NCBI RefSeq assembly: GCF_032598905.1
Contig: NZ_CP122458.1
Span: 1,302,001-1,366,000 of the forward strand
Direction of reading: 5' to 3'
Origin: Streptomyces sp. 11x1
GTDB lineage: Bacteria > Actinomycetota > Actinomycetes > Streptomycetales > Streptomycetaceae
Length of the DNA: 64,000 nucleotides
Positions 45,677-55,303 of this stretch are shown piece by piece. The number at the start of each line of letters is the position of its first letter. The stretch's first letter is position 1. Below the pieces are notes generated by a model, which ran no database searches, had not been told where the DNA came from, and saw only the letters and a program-made list of their open reading frames with translations. The translations under genes and the position numbers were made by a program.

Positions 45677-46776
45677 GCGCGCCGGCCGACGTGTCGCCCG
45701 CCGTGCGGGGCACGGAGTGCGACACGCTGATCGAGGACTGGCTCGAAACCGACCTCGACGCGTGGACACGGAAGGTGGTGGGGCGGCACTTCCACCCGGA
45801 GACCGGCAGCCCGTACTGGCTGCGGCGCGCCGCCCGACTCGACTTCGACGCACGGGACATCACCCGCTATGAGCAGCTCACGGCGTTCGGTCCGTTTCCG
45901 GTGGACATCCTGCGCTCCCAGGACCCGACGGACCTCGTGCCGCTCGACGTACCGCGCCCGCTGAGCGGCCGCGTCTGGGACACCGGCGGCACCACCGGCA
46001 CACCCTGCCGGGTCTTCTACACGCCCGCCATGCTGCTGCACCGCGGAGCGTGGCGCCGCTGGTCCTTCGTCACCGAGGGGTTCGCCCAGGGGCGGACCTG
46101 GCTCCAGGCGACCCCCACGGGACCGCATCTGATCGGCAACGGCGTGTGGGAGGTGTCGGATCTGTACGCCGGGCAGGTGTACGCCGTCGACATGGACCCG
46201 CGCTGGGTCAAGCGACTCATCCGGGCCGGCCGACTGGCGGACGCGGCCGAGTACACCACCCACCTGCTGGAGCAGGTCGCCGACGTGCTCACCCACGGCC
46301 GGATCGACTACCTCAACACCACCCCCGCGCTCTTCCAGGCGCTGGTGCGCCGCCATCCCGACCTGGTCGCACCGCTGCGGGGGGTGCGGCTGAGCGGCAC
46401 GCAGTTGAGCCCGGACATGTACCGCGGCTTCGAGGCCGCGATGGACGACGGCATCTGCGGTCGCAGCTACGGCAACACTTTCGGCAACGCGGCGGGCCTG
46501 CCCGTCGAGCAGAACGCCGAACTCATGCCCTATGTTCCGAATTACCCGCAGGTGACAATGAATGTCGTACGCAAAGAGGACTGGTCAACGGCGGTGGAAT
46601 ACGGCACCGTAGGACAGGTTCGACTGACCGTGCTGCACGAAGACCTGTTCCTTCCCAACATCCTCGAACGCGACCAGGCGCTGCGTTACGACACCGGCTC
46701 GAGATGGCCGTCCGACGGGGTCGCGAATGTGACTCCGCTACAGACCACTTCGTCGGCTCCCGAGGGGCTCTACTAA
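45673..46776 (+). CDS. AMP-binding (ANL superfamily) acyl-activating enzyme, PaaK/LuxE-like
   Basis: 367 residues starting at GTG 45673, within the stop of the upstream acyltransferase-like gene. The phosphate-binding motif DTGGTTGTPC (103-112) matches the adenylation A3 signature except that the usual Lys after Pro is Cys. SYGNTFGN (265-272) fits the A5 region. It is shorter than typical acyl-CoA ligases and seems to lack most of the C-terminal lid domain, as do some LuxE/PaaK relatives. It should adenylate a carboxylic acid, and the coupled acyltransferase-like partner suggests transfer of that acyl group to a carrier or to the polyketide. The substrate is unknown. Its placement next to the loading-module gene fits supply or correction of a starter, or a late acyl decoration. 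Confidence 0.65.
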   Translation: MSAPADVSPAVRGTECDTLIEDWLETDLDAWTRKVVGRHFHPETGSPYWLRRAARLDFDARDITRYEQLTAFGPFPVDILRSQDPTDLVPLDVPRPLSGRVWDTGGTTGTPCRVFYTPAMLLHRGAWRRWSFVTEGFAQGRTWLQATPTGPHLIGNGVWEVSDLYAGQVYAVDMDPRWVKRLIRAGRLADAAEYTTHLLEQVADVLTHGRIDYLNTTPALFQALVRRHPDLVAPLRGVRLSGTQLSPDMYRGFEAAMDDGICGRSYGNTFGNAAGLPVEQNAELMPYVPNYPQVTMNVVRKEDWSTAVEYGTVGQVRLTVLHEDLFLPNILERDQALRYDTGSRWPSDGVANVTPLQTTSSAPEGLY

Positions 46777-46840
46777 GACTCCGCAAAGAAAGTTCAGGCC
46801 TCCGGACATTTACTCACCGGTTTACGAATAGAGTTCCGAC

Positions 46841-46856
46841 GTACTGCAAAGAGTAC
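46841..46856. promoter_or_regulatory. Short inverted repeat just upstream of the LAL regulator
   Basis: GTACT-gcaaag-AGTAC, ending 4 bp before the ATG of the large LuxR-type regulator, in an 84-bp intergenic gap that is clearly less GC-rich than its surroundings. Its position over the translation start region would suit autoregulation or an RNA hairpin that hides the start. The arms are only 5 bp, so chance is a real possibility. Confidence 0.3.
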
Positions 46857-46860
46857 ACGC

Positions 46861-49635
46861 ATGATACTGATCGACCGCAAAGACGAACTGTTCACGTTAC
46901 ACGAATTCCTCGCGGCCAGCCGTCGCGGCAATGGACACGTCGTCCTCGTCAGCGGCTCCGTAGGCATCGGCAAGTCCGAGTTGCTCTATGCCTTTGCCGA
47001 GGAGGCGTCCGCGACCGGTTCCGAGGTCCTGCGAGCCGTCGGTCGAGAAGAGGAGCGCGACGTCCCGTTCGGTATCGTCCATCAACTCGTCCGGGACATT
47101 CCGCTGCCCGCCCCGCTGCGTACGCGGATGACCGTCCTGGAGAACAGCTTCGCCTCCGAGCCGCCCGCCCGTCATGAGTCGGCCGCCCTGCAGGCCCATG
47201 TCGCCCGCGGCCTGTGCCGCGCGCTGCTGCACGCGGCCGGGGCGGGCGGCCTGCTGCTCTGCGTCGACGACGTTCAACACACCGACTCCGCTTCCCTGAG
47301 CTGTCTGCTCCAACTGCTCCCGCACACCAGATCCGCCCCTGTGATGCTGGTGTTCAGCCGCCCGGACAGTGCCCGCCACTGTCCCCCGCTGTTGAGCACC
47401 GAACTGCTCCGCCATCCCTTCTACCGGCGTGTCCGGTTGGCTCCCCTGTCCCCGGAGGGCACGACCGAGCTCACGAAGACGGCCCTGGGCACGGAGGAGG
47501 CACAGGCCCTCGGCCCCGCCTACCACTCCCTGAGCGGCGGCAACCCCTTGCTCGTCCACGCCCTGCTGAGGGACCACCGCGACCGGGTGGACGGTGCCGG
47601 TGACGGCGACGCCGGGTCCGAAGTCCCGCCCGCGGGAGAGGAGTTCGCGCAAGCGGTGCTCGCCTGTCTGCACGGCCGGGAGCCGGACATCCTCGGCGTG
47701 GCCCGCACGATGGCGTTGCTGGACTCCTGCTCCTCCCCCGACCGCATAGGCCGCCTGCTCCAGCTCGGTCCGTCCTCGGTGGCGAACGCGCTGCGGCACA
47801 TGGAGGCCGCTGGGCTCGTCGACGGCAACCGTTTCCGTCATCCGGCGGCACGGTCGGCCGTCCTGGACGACATACCCTGGGGCGTTCTCTCCCAACAGCG
47901 AGTCGACATCGCGGAGTTACTCCACCATGAGGGACTTCCGACTCCCACGGTCGCCCGGCATCTTGTCGCCGCGCGACACGTGCCACCCTGCTGGGCAGTC
48001 CCCGTGCTGATGGACGCCTCCGAGCAGGCGCGCCGAAGCGGCGATGTCGGCTTCGCCCTGGAGTGCCTGGAACTGGCGCTCTCCGGCTCCGACGACGCAC
48101 GCGAGCAGGCGCTCACGACGATGATGCTCGCGCGGCTGGAGTGGCAGCTCAACCCCTCCATGGTGATGCCTCGTCTGGGGCCGCTGTCCGAAGCGCTGCT
48201 GACGGGCGTCCTGCCCGCCCAGCTGGCCGTGCCGCTCTCCCGTGCCCTGCTGTGGCACGGGCGCTTCGACGAGGCCGCCGAGGTGATCCGCGCGCTGGGC
48301 CCGAAGGTCCCGGGCCCCCAGGGCCTGTTCACGGAAAACAGGGAGTGGCTGCGGAACCGCTACCCCACGATGGTGCCTCTCCTCCCCGCCGCCGAGGACG
48401 GCCCGGGCATCCGCGACAGCAGGGAACCCGCGGCCGCCAGACCCGTCCTGCTCGCCGAGACCGTCCTCGGCTCGACACTGCGCAACGGCGGCGACGAGTC
48501 CAGCGCCTGGAGCGCCGAACAAGTGCTGCGCTCCTGTCCCCTGGACGACAGCAGTCTGTACGCGCTGGAGTCCGCGCTGCTCTCGCTCGTCTACGCGGAC
48601 CGGCTCGGCCAGGCCTCCGTCTGGTCGGCCAAGCTCCTGCAGAAGGCCACCGCCCGGCAGGCACCCACCTGGCAGGCGAAGCTCACCGCGATCCGCGCCG
48701 AACTGGCCCTGCGACAGGGCGATCTGAACGAGGCCTGCACCCTCGCCCGCTCCGCCATGACCCATCTCTCGCCCCGCAGTTGGGGAGTCGCCGTCGGTGC
48801 GCCGCTGAGCACGCTCGTCCTGGCCGCGACCGCCATGGGGGCGGACGACGTCGCCGAGGAGTACCTGCGGCACTCGGTACCGGAGGCGATCTCCGAGTCA
48901 CGGTACGGCCTGCAGTATCTCTACGCCCGGGGCCATCACCATCTGGCCGCGGGCCGGGTGCACGCGGCCCTGGACGACTTTCTGCGCTGCGGCGACCAGG
49001 CCCGCGCCTGGGACATGGATCTGCCGTCCTTCCTGCCCTGGCGCAGCGGCGCGGCGGCCGCGCATCTGCGCCTCGGGCAGCGGGACCAGGTCCGCCGACT
49101 CGCGGACGCGGAGCTGGCCCGCCCCGGCAGCGCCAAATCCCGCAGCCGCGGCGTCGCCATGTGCCTGCTCGCCGAGATAGCCGAACCGCGGCGCCGGGCG
49201 AGCCTGCTGCTGGAAGCAGTCAGTGTCCTGCGGCTCACCGGGGACAGGCTCGAACTGGCCCGGGCACTGGCCGCGTTGAGTTCCGCGCAGCGCGCGATCG
49301 GTGAGGCGGAACAGGCAAGGCGAGCGCTGTACCAGGCGCTGCACCTGGCCGATGTGTGCGGCGCCGAACATCTGCAGCCCTCTCTGGCGCCGCGCGGCAG
49401 GGAGGAGACACCGCCCGACCCGGGCACCGTTCCACGCGATCCCCTCAGCGCGGCGGAGCGACGGGTGGCGTCCCTGGCCGCCCTGGGCAACTCCAACCGT
49501 GAGATCGCCGACCAACTGTGCGTCACCATCAGCACGGTGGAACAGCATCTGACCCGCGTCTACCGCAAGCTCAACGTCACCAGGCGCGCAGATCTCCCCA
49601 GAGAGTTCAAAACCCTGACCGTCGGATCCATCTGA
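46861..49635 (+). CDS. LuxR-family large ATP-binding (LAL) transcriptional activator
   Basis: 924 residues. N-terminal AAA-type ATPase with Walker A GSVGIGKS (32-39) and Walker B LLLCVDDVQ (131-139), a long helical middle region, and a C-terminal LuxR helix-turn-helix (about 860-915: NSNREIADQLCVTISTVEQH). LAL proteins of this layout are the usual cluster-situated activators of type I PKS genes, so this is the probable activator of the divergent PKS operon. Codons 13 (46897-46899) and 353 (47917-47919) are TTA, the rare leucine codon read by the bldA tRNA, so translation should depend on the developmental bldA switch. It follows the AMP-binding gene on the same strand after 84 bp. The next gene belongs to the prodiginine cluster, so this is probably the last gene of the PKS locus on this side. 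Confidence 0.9.
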   Translation: MILIDRKDELFTLHEFLAASRRGNGHVVLVSGSVGIGKSELLYAFAEEASATGSEVLRAVGREEERDVPFGIVHQLVRDIPLPAPLRTRMTVLENSFASEPPARHESAALQAHVARGLCRALLHAAGAGGLLLCVDDVQHTDSASLSCLLQLLPHTRSAPVMLVFSRPDSARHCPPLLSTELLRHPFYRRVRLAPLSPEGTTELTKTALGTEEAQALGPAYHSLSGGNPLLVHALLRDHRDRVDGAGDGDAGSEVPPAGEEFAQAVLACLHGREPDILGVARTMALLDSCSSPDRIGRLLQLGPSSVANALRHMEAAGLVDGNRFRHPAARSAVLDDIPWGVLSQQRVDIAELLHHEGLPTPTVARHLVAARHVPPCWAVPVLMDASEQARRSGDVGFALECLELALSGSDDAREQALTTMMLARLEWQLNPSMVMPRLGPLSEALLTGVLPAQLAVPLSRALLWHGRFDEAAEVIRALGPKVPGPQGLFTENREWLRNRYPTMVPLLPAAEDGPGIRDSREPAAARPVLLAETVLGSTLRNGGDESSAWSAEQVLRSCPLDDSSLYALESALLSLVYADRLGQASVWSAKLLQKATARQAPTWQAKLTAIRAELALRQGDLNEACTLARSAMTHLSPRSWGVAVGAPLSTLVLAATAMGADDVAEEYLRHSVPEAISESRYGLQYLYARGHHHLAAGRVHAALDDFLRCGDQARAWDMDLPSFLPWRSGAAAAHLRLGQRDQVRRLADAELARPGSAKSRSRGVAMCLLAEIAEPRRRASLLLEAVSVLRLTGDRLELARALAALSSAQRAIGEAEQARRALYQALHLADVCGAEHLQPSLAPRGREETPPDPGTVPRDPLSAAERRVASLAALGNSNREIADQLCVTISTVEQHLTRVYRKLNVTRRADLPREFKTLTVGSI

Positions 49636-49686
49636 GCGAACCGCGCCACACTCCCCATGACGGGCGCCGCCGAGTCTCGCGGAGCC

Positions 49687-49723
49687 CCTGGCGCCGGTCG
49701 CGCCGGCTCACCACGGCGCCAGG
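49687..49723 (+). terminator. Possible stem-loop terminator after the LAL gene
   Basis: Arms CCTGGCGCC (49687-49695) and GGCGCCAGG (49715-49723) form a perfect 9-bp GC-rich stem with a 19-nt loop, 52 bp after the LAL stop. There is no U-tract, as is common for actinomycete terminators. Confidence 0.4.
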
Positions 49724-49840
49724 CGCTGAGAGGGCAGGTGGTGGGCACGGCTGTGGTTGCCGTCGATCACGCCACGCGCCGACGAAGCGGCACCGCCGCT
49801 GCCCCGCGACGGGGTACATCGCCCCGCGCCGCCCCTCCGG

Positions 49841-50165
49841 CAACGCCGGCCACTCCAGCTTGCCCGCGGTGTCCGCCTCCTGAAGCGGCGTGTGCAGCAC
49901 GATCGACAGGTCCGGCCGCGCCGACAGCCGCAACACGCCGGACTCGAAGCACAGCAGCCCGAGCACCGGGTGGTTCATCTCCTTGCGGATCTGCCCGGCC
50001 TCCTCGATGTCCCGCCGCTCCCACAACTCGCTGAACTCCGCACTCTCCAGCTTCAGTTCGGCCGGCCACCGCTTGGAATGCCTCGTCGTCCTGGCGGGTG
50101 CAGCTCGGCGAGGACGTAGGGGTGGCGGCGCTCGGTACCCGCCTGCTCGCCGAAGCCCTCCAAGC
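49841..50165 (-). pseudogene. Decayed fragment resembling the MmyB-type ligand-binding domain of an XRE regulator
   Basis: On the minus strand, 50074-49841 encodes a segment (including SAEFSELWERRDI, HPVLGLLCFESG and DLSIVLHTP) with the shape of the C-terminal MmyB-like domain of actinobacterial XRE-family regulators: AEL..S.EF..LW, then HPxxGxL, then a VxxTP-type strand. The N-terminal HTH is absent. Upstream, 50165-50080 reads in another frame as FGEQAGTERRHPYVLAELHPPG before a stop, which suggests a frameshifted remnant. This is the only protein-like signal in the 49636-50413 gap. I take it as a relic at the junction of the two clusters. Recognition is by eye. Confidence 0.4.
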
Positions 50166-50262
50166 GGAACGCGTCCGTCTACATCTTCTGTTGAGATGGG
50201 GGCGCATCCCTCCATGAAGAGTCGACACACGCCTGCTCCCTCATTCTTCCGTGCAGATTCGA

Positions 50263-50281
50263 ATCGGTCCGGTCGACCGAT
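50263..50281. promoter_or_regulatory. Inverted repeat upstream of redD
   Basis: ATCGGTC-cggtc-GACCGAT, perfect 7-bp arms with a 5-bp spacer, about 130 bp before the redD start in an otherwise gene-free stretch. It is a plausible operator. In S. coelicolor redD transcription is activated by RedZ, and a redZ homologue is present in this window, but binding to this site is not established. Confidence 0.4.
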
Positions 50282-50413
50282 GACCTTGGTCCGAGCGCCC
50301 TGCGACGATGGAGCGGCTGTGAATGACTCGCTGACTGCGGGTCAGTAGTCGCGAGAGGGATGCATGGTCGGCCATCGCCGATGAAATCACGTACCAGCAC
50401 GCGAGGGGACGTT

Positions 50414-51193
50414 GTGGCTATCCATCTTCTCGGTCCGATATCCGTGTTCACGGACGGTCATCCGCACGGCGTGGGATCCAGCAAAGTCCGGACCATGCTC
50501 GCCGTCCTCGCCCTGGAAGCGGGCCAGGCGGTTTCCCATACTGATCTGGCGGACGAACTCTGGTCGGGCGACACCGTCCGCAATCCCCGCAACGCCATGC
50601 AGGCACATGCCACCCGGGTACGCAGGGTGCTGAAGGGCGAGGGCGGGCGGTGCGGCTCGGGGACCACCGTGCTGCGCTCCGTACCCAACGGCTACGTCCT
50701 GGACGTCCCGCGCGAGCACATCGACGGGCATCGGTTTCTCGACCTGGCGTCCCAGGCCGCGACGACGCTGGCCGACGCCCCCGAACGGGCACTTCGTCTG
50801 CTGGACTCCGCGCTGCTCCTGTGGCGTGGTCCGGCCCTGCTGGACGCGGGCGACGGGCTGCGCTGCCGCAGCGCCGCCCGGCTGTTCGAGGAGAGACGTC
50901 TCTCCGCCCTGGCGGATCAGGTGCGGGCTCGCATCATGCTCGGAGACCACGCTCGGGCGATCGCCGAACTGCACCGGCTGGTGGCCCAGTTCCCGTTGCG
51001 GGAGCATTTCTGTGATCTGCTCATGCTGGCGTTGTACCAGGTCGGGCGCCAGAGCGACGCCCTGGAGCAGTTCCGGCTGGCCCGGCAGCGTCTCGACGAG
51101 GAACTGGGCATCAGGCCCGGGGAACTGCTCCAGCGCCGGCACGCGGAGATCCTGGCGCAGGATCCCGCGTTGGCGCATGCCGGCCTCGTGTGA
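50414..51193 (+). CDS. redD: SARP-family transcriptional activator of prodiginine biosynthesis (RedD)
   Basis: About 259 residues from GTG 50414, which has GAGGGG at 5 nt and starts the protein at AIHLLGPISVF, where SARP domains normally begin; in-frame ATG codons at 50360 and 50381 give longer versions with poorer ribosome sites. The N-terminus is an OmpR-like winged helix (GSSKVRTMLAVLAL, then DLADELWSG and HATRVRRVL), followed by a bacterial transcriptional activation domain (BTAD) with tetratricopeptide-like helices (EHFCDLLMLALYQVGRQSDAL, ending in ELGIRPGELL). SARPs bind heptamer direct repeats spaced by one helical turn, and such repeats are present between redQ and redP. It lies immediately before redX, as in S. 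coelicolor. No TTA codon was found. Confidence 0.85.
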   Translation: MAIHLLGPISVFTDGHPHGVGSSKVRTMLAVLALEAGQAVSHTDLADELWSGDTVRNPRNAMQAHATRVRRVLKGEGGRCGSGTTVLRSVPNGYVLDVPREHIDGHRFLDLASQAATTLADAPERALRLLDSALLLWRGPALLDAGDGLRCRSAARLFEERRLSALADQVRARIMLGDHARAIAELHRLVAQFPLREHFCDLLMLALYQVGRQSDALEQFRLARQRLDEELGIRPGELLQRRHAEILAQDPALAHAGLV

Positions 51194-51286
51194 GCGGCCG
51201 GCACGCCGCGCCGCCCCCCGCGGTCGGCGGCGCATCGACGGCGCCTGAGCGCCGCGTCCTGCGGAACAGAGAGTGGGAGTCTCGTC

Positions 51287-54115
51287 ATGGCCTCTGGGTC
51301 GCGTGTGCGTTCCGAAGGGCGCGGTCCCTCGGTGATTCCCGAGGCGATCGCCGTGGTCGGCATCGGGGCGCTGTACCCGGCTGCTCGGGGGGCCGAGCAG
51401 TACTGGCGGTTGCTGACCGCCCCGGCGACCGACGGCGCCCCCGCTCCCGCCGCGGGCGGGCTCGGCGACATCGAGGTCGATGTCGCCGGATTCGGGATTC
51501 CACCCGCTCAGACGGGGACGATGTCCCGGATGCAGCTCCTGGCCCTGGAGGCGGCCCGCCAGTGTCTTCAGGACGCGGGCTACGATCGGCGACCGTTGCC
51601 GTCGGACCGTGTCGATGTGACGGTGGGCACCTGCTTCGGCCTGGACCGCCAGTACGCCAACGCCTTGCGGATAGAGGGCGCTCGCTACGCCGTCGAACTG
51701 GGGCGGACGCTCGCGGAGCACGGCGGCCACGCGTCGGACGCGAACGCGGACACCACCGAGGAGTTCCGCGCCGCGCTGATAGGGCGGCTCGGCGCGTCGC
51801 CGCACGACAGGGTGAGCGAGCTCGTCAGCTCCATCCCGGCGCGGGTCGCGTCCGCCTTCAAGCTGCGTGGGAGGACGCTGGCGCTGGAGTCCGCCGATGT
51901 CACGTCGTACGTGGGCCTCGCGTACGCCATGGACAGCCTGCGTGCCGGTACGTCGGACGCCGTCCTGCTCATCACCGGGCAGCGCCACGAGGGCCCCTTC
52001 GTCGCACGTGCTTTCGCCGCCAAGGGGCTGGGGCAGGAGGAGGCCACCGGTGCCGCGGCACCGTACGACACGGGCCCGTTCAGCGAGGGTGTCGGGGCAC
52101 TGCTGCTCAAACGCCTCTCGTCCGCCGAACAGGACGGCGACCGTGTGTACGCCACCGTGCGGTCGTGCGTCCTGCGGCACGAGGGGCGCCCCGGCGCCTT
52201 CCGCTATCCGGACCGGGACGGGCTGTGGGAGGAGGCGGCCGTCGCGGGACGTACGACCTGTGCGGCGGCGGCCGAGGCGGTGCAGTACGTCGAAGCGGCG
52301 GGGTCCGGCGTCGCCGGCGAGTCGCATGCCGAGCAGCGGGCGCTCACTGCCTCGTTCACCGGCGCGGCGCCCGGCTCCGTGGCGGTCGGTTCGGTCCGGG
52401 ACCGACTGGGGCACACCTTGGCGAACGCCGGACTCGCCGGCCTCAGCAAGATCGCGCTGGCGCTGCATCACCGCAGGCTGCCCGGCGGTGGCACGCGGTC
52501 GCGGATTCCGCACGGCGGTGCCCTGCGCACGGTGCCCGGGACCGAGGACTGGCCCGCGCCGTCCGGCGGCGGGCCGCGCCGGGCGGCGCTCGTCGGTTCG
52601 TCGCTGACCGGGACCGTGGCCCATGTCGTCATGGAGGAGTACGGCGCCCCGCACAGCGGTGGCGGTGCGTCGGCCGAGGGTCTCCGGGCGGTCACCGGGG
52701 CCGGGACGGTGAGCAGGGACGGGCCGATACCGATCGCCGTGGTGGGTTTCGCCGGACGCTTCGCCGGTTGCCCGGATGCCGAAGCGTTCTGGGCACGCAC
52801 GCTCGCGGGTCACAGCATGGTCGGTCCGGTGCCGGACGACGTCTTCGACCGGAGCATCTTCTACGCGCCGGGAGCCCTCAGCCTCGACCGTTCCTACACC
52901 GACCAGGGTGCGTTCGTGCCGGTGCCGGACGGACCGCCGCCCGGTCTGCGTCTCCCACCGAGCCGCTACGCCGCGCTGGACGCGGCCCAGCGGGTGGCGC
53001 TCGACGTCGCAGCCGAACTCTTCGCCCGGCGTGGCTACGCGCCCGGCGGCCCGCCGGGCTCCGGTCTGGTGGCGGTCGGCAGCAACCTGGGGCTGCACAA
53101 CGAGCGCCGCCTCAACTCCCTGCTCTGCGTCGATGTGCTGGAGCAAGTGGCCGACGGCCTGGACACCCTCGGCGCGTTGTCCGCGCGGGCCAGACGGGAA
53201 GTGCTGCGGCTCGTGAGGGACCGGACCGTGGCCGACGCGGACTTCACGCACGCGCTCGACGGCTGCCTGGCCAGCGGTGTCGCGGCACTGATCGCCAACG
53301 AGTTCGCCCTGGACGCCGTGCCCGTGGCGGTTGAGGCGGCGTGCGCCTCGTCACTCGCCGCGCTGGACCTGGCCGTCGGCAGACTGCGCTCGGGGGCGGT
53401 CGACTACGCGGTGGCCGGTGGTGTGGAACTGCCCTGCAACGCCCGTGACATGGTGCTGTGCTCCTCGCTCAGCCTGCTGTCGCACGGGCGGATCACCCCT
53501 TTCGACGAGGCCGCCGACGGTTTCTCACCCGGCGACGGCTGCGCGTTGTTCCTGCTCAAGCGGTACGACGACGCGCTCCGGGACGGCGACCCGATTCACG
53601 GCCTGCTGCGCGGCATCGGCGCCTCCAACGACGCGAGGTCGCTGATCGCTCCGGACATCACGGGCCAGGCCTCGGCCATGCTCCAGGCTTTCGACCAGGT
53701 CGAGTTCGAACCCTCCGACGTCGACTATCTGGAGGCGCACGGCACCGGCACGCGCGTCGGCGACCGAGTGGAGATCGCGGCGGTGGCCCTGGTCTACGGT
53801 GCCGTACCGCGTCGGCGCCCCTTGGACATCGGCAGCGCCAAGTCGTTCTTCGGTCATACGTTCGCGGCGGCCGGCGGAGCCGGACTGCTGCGCGCGCTGC
53901 ACGCGGTGCGTACCGCGACCGTCCCACCCAACACCGGTCTGCGCACCCTCAGTCCCGAACTGGCCCTCGATCGCGTTCCCGGGCGTATCCGCACCGGTGC
54001 CGCGCCCTGGGAGGCCCCGGACGGACGTCCGCGGCGGGCTGCCGTGAGCTCCTTCGGCACCGGCGGCATCAACTACCACCTTCTCCTTGAGGAATACCAG
54101 GGCAGGCCACGATGA
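51287..54115 (+). CDS. redX: RedX: didomain ketosynthase (KS-like + KS) for bipyrrole formation
   Basis: 942 residues with two tandem ketosynthase-fold domains. In the N-terminal copy the position of the catalytic Cys is Asp204 ([10 protein letters not shown]), so it is catalytically dead. The C-terminal copy has Cys686 (EAACASSLA), His818 (EAHGTGTR) and His857 ([10 protein letters not shown]) and should be active. This layout is that of PigJ/RedX, which takes pyrrolyl-2-carboxyl from the peptidyl carrier protein (RedO) and condenses it with malonyl on the ACP domains of RedN on the way to 4-methoxy-2,2'-bipyrrole-5-carbaldehyde. It follows redD by 93 bp, and its stop overlaps the redW start by 4 bp (ATGA). 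The dead-then-active order is the reverse of the KS-CLF order of polyunsaturated fatty acid synthases. Confidence 0.9.
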   Translation: MASGSRVRSEGRGPSVIPEAIAVVGIGALYPAARGAEQYWRLLTAPATDGAPAPAAGGLGDIEVDVAGFGIPPAQTGTMSRMQLLALEAARQCLQDAGYDRRPLPSDRVDVTVGTCFGLDRQYANALRIEGARYAVELGRTLAEHGGHASDANADTTEEFRAALIGRLGASPHDRVSELVSSIPARVASAFKLRGRTLALESADVTSYVGLAYAMDSLRAGTSDAVLLITGQRHEGPFVARAFAAKGLGQEEATGAAAPYDTGPFSEGVGALLLKRLSSAEQDGDRVYATVRSCVLRHEGRPGAFRYPDRDGLWEEAAVAGRTTCAAAAEAVQYVEAAGSGVAGESHAEQRALTASFTGAAPGSVAVGSVRDRLGHTLANAGLAGLSKIALALHHRRLPGGGTRSRIPHGGALRTVPGTEDWPAPSGGGPRRAALVGSSLTGTVAHVVMEEYGAPHSGGGASAEGLRAVTGAGTVSRDGPIPIAVVGFAGRFAGCPDAEAFWARTLAGHSMVGPVPDDVFDRSIFYAPGALSLDRSYTDQGAFVPVPDGPPPGLRLPPSRYAALDAAQRVALDVAAELFARRGYAPGGPPGSGLVAVGSNLGLHNERRLNSLLCVDVLEQVADGLDTLGALSARARREVLRLVRDRTVADADFTHALDGCLASGVAALIANEFALDAVPVAVEAACASSLAALDLAVGRLRSGAVDYAVAGGVELPCNARDMVLCSSLSLLSHGRITPFDEAADGFSPGDGCALFLLKRYDDALRDGDPIHGLLRGIGASNDARSLIAPDITGQASAMLQAFDQVEFEPSDVDYLEAHGTGTRVGDRVEIAAVALVYGAVPRRRPLDIGSAKSFFGHTFAAAGGAGLLRALHAVRTATVPPNTGLRTLSPELALDRVPGRIRTGAAPWEAPDGRPRRAAVSSFGTGGINYHLLLEEYQGRPR

Positions 54116-55284
54116 ACGTGTACTTCGACCCCGAACTCGACCCGCAGACACGGGAGATGCGCGACATGGTGGTGCGGTTCGCCCGCCGTGAACTCGCGGG
54201 GCCGGCCACCGCCGACCCGGACGAATTCCGCCGCCGCTGGCAGCTGGCCGGCAAGCAGGGACTGGCCGGGAGCAGTGTCCCGGTCGAGTACGGCGGCAGC
54301 GGTCTGGACGCCGTCGCGGCGGCGGCGATGATGGAGGCGCTCGGTGAGGGAAGCAGCGACACCGGCTTCGCCTTCTCGATGGCAGCACACCTGTTCGCCG
54401 CCGTCATGCCCGTCGTGGAGTTCGGCAGCGAGAAGCAGAAGAACCGCTGGCTGCCGGCCCTGTGTTCCGGGGAATCGATCGCCGCCCATGCCGTCACAGA
54501 GCCGGCGGCCGGTTCCGACGCGTTGAACCTGGAGACCTCCGCCCTGCGCGACGGGGGCCAGTACCTGCTCAACGGGAGCAAGTGCTTCATCACCAACGCC
54601 CCGGTGGCGGACCTCTTCGTGGTGCAGGCAGCCACCCGGGCCGGGGGCGGCTTCTTCGGCCTGACCACCTTCCTGGTGCCCGCCGACACTCCGGGCCTGA
54701 CCGTCGGGCGGACCTACGACAAGGTGGGGCTACGAGGATCGCCGATGGCGGACGTGCGCTTCACGGACTGCGTGGTGCCCGCGGCCCAGGTGCTGGGTTC
54801 GGAGGGCTCGGGCGCGGTCGTCTTCTCCACGTCGATGAAATGGGAGCGAACCTGTCTCTTCGGCATCTATCTGGGCGTGATGCGGCGGGTCCTTGACTCC
54901 ACGATCGATCACGTGCGGCAGCGGGAGCAGTTCGGCACGGTCATCGGCGGATTCCAGGCGGTGAGTCACCGGATCGTCGACATGCTGGCGCGGTACGAGT
55001 CGGCCCGGCTGATGCTGTACCGGTCGGCGCGCGGTATCGACGCGGGAAGCGAGAGCACTGTCGGCCCTGCCCTCGCCAAACTCGCGGTCAGCGAGGCCGC
55101 GGTGCAACTGGGCCTCGACGCGATCCAGTTGCGCGGCGCGCTGGGCCTTCTGGACGGCGAGGCGGAGACCCTGCTGCGTGATGCCCTGCCGGCCAGGATC
55201 TTCTCCGGGACGAACGAGATCCAGAAGAACAACATCGCCCGCGAACTGCGCCTGGGCAGTCGCCACCGAGAAAACAGGCGCTGA
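54112..55284 (+). CDS. redW: RedW: FAD-dependent prolyl-carrier-protein dehydrogenase
   Basis: 390 residues of the acyl-CoA dehydrogenase family: N-terminal helical domain, middle strand domain with the flavin-contact segment [12 protein letters not shown], and C-terminal helices with REQFG and FSGTNEIQK. In prodiginine pathways RedW (PigA in Serratia) oxidises L-prolyl bound to the PCP to pyrrolyl-2-carboxyl-PCP. It is translationally coupled to redX by an ATGA overlap and precedes redY by 19 bp. The carrier protein (RedO) is encoded further right at 62523-62786. The assignment rests on family motifs plus exact red-cluster order. Confidence 0.9.
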   Translation: MNVYFDPELDPQTREMRDMVVRFARRELAGPATADPDEFRRRWQLAGKQGLAGSSVPVEYGGSGLDAVAAAAMMEALGEGSSDTGFAFSMAAHLFAAVMPVVEFGSEKQKNRWLPALCSGESIAAHAVTEPAAGSDALNLETSALRDGGQYLLNGSKCFITNAPVADLFVVQAATRAGGGFFGLTTFLVPADTPGLTVGRTYDKVGLRGSPMADVRFTDCVVPAAQVLGSEGSGAVVFSTSMKWERTCLFGIYLGVMRRVLDSTIDHVRQREQFGTVIGGFQAVSHRIVDMLARYESARLMLYRSARGIDAGSESTVGPALAKLAVSEAAVQLGLDAIQLRGALGLLDGEAETLLRDALPARIFSGTNEIQKNNIARELRLGSRHRENRR

Positions 55285-55303
55285 GCAGAGAGGCAAGGAC
55301 ATC

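Noticed and set aside
49607..50230. Full 207-codon minus-strand frame as an intact gene
   Set aside because: Only the middle part (about 49841-50074) has protein-like character; the ends are low-complexity Arg/Pro text that overlaps the LAL terminus, so it is recorded as a relic instead.
51287..54115. Tandem dead-KS/active-KS protein considered as a polyunsaturated-fatty-acid-type KS-CLF or a new PKS
   Set aside because: The dead-then-active order and the neighbours redD, redW, redO and redN fit the known RedX/PigJ family.
54112..55284. Acyl-CoA dehydrogenase considered as part of a methoxymalonyl-ACP extender pathway for module 5
   Set aside because: No FkbH-like, hydroxyacyl-CoA dehydrogenase or O-methyltransferase partner is nearby, and its coupling to redX plus cluster order identify it as RedW.
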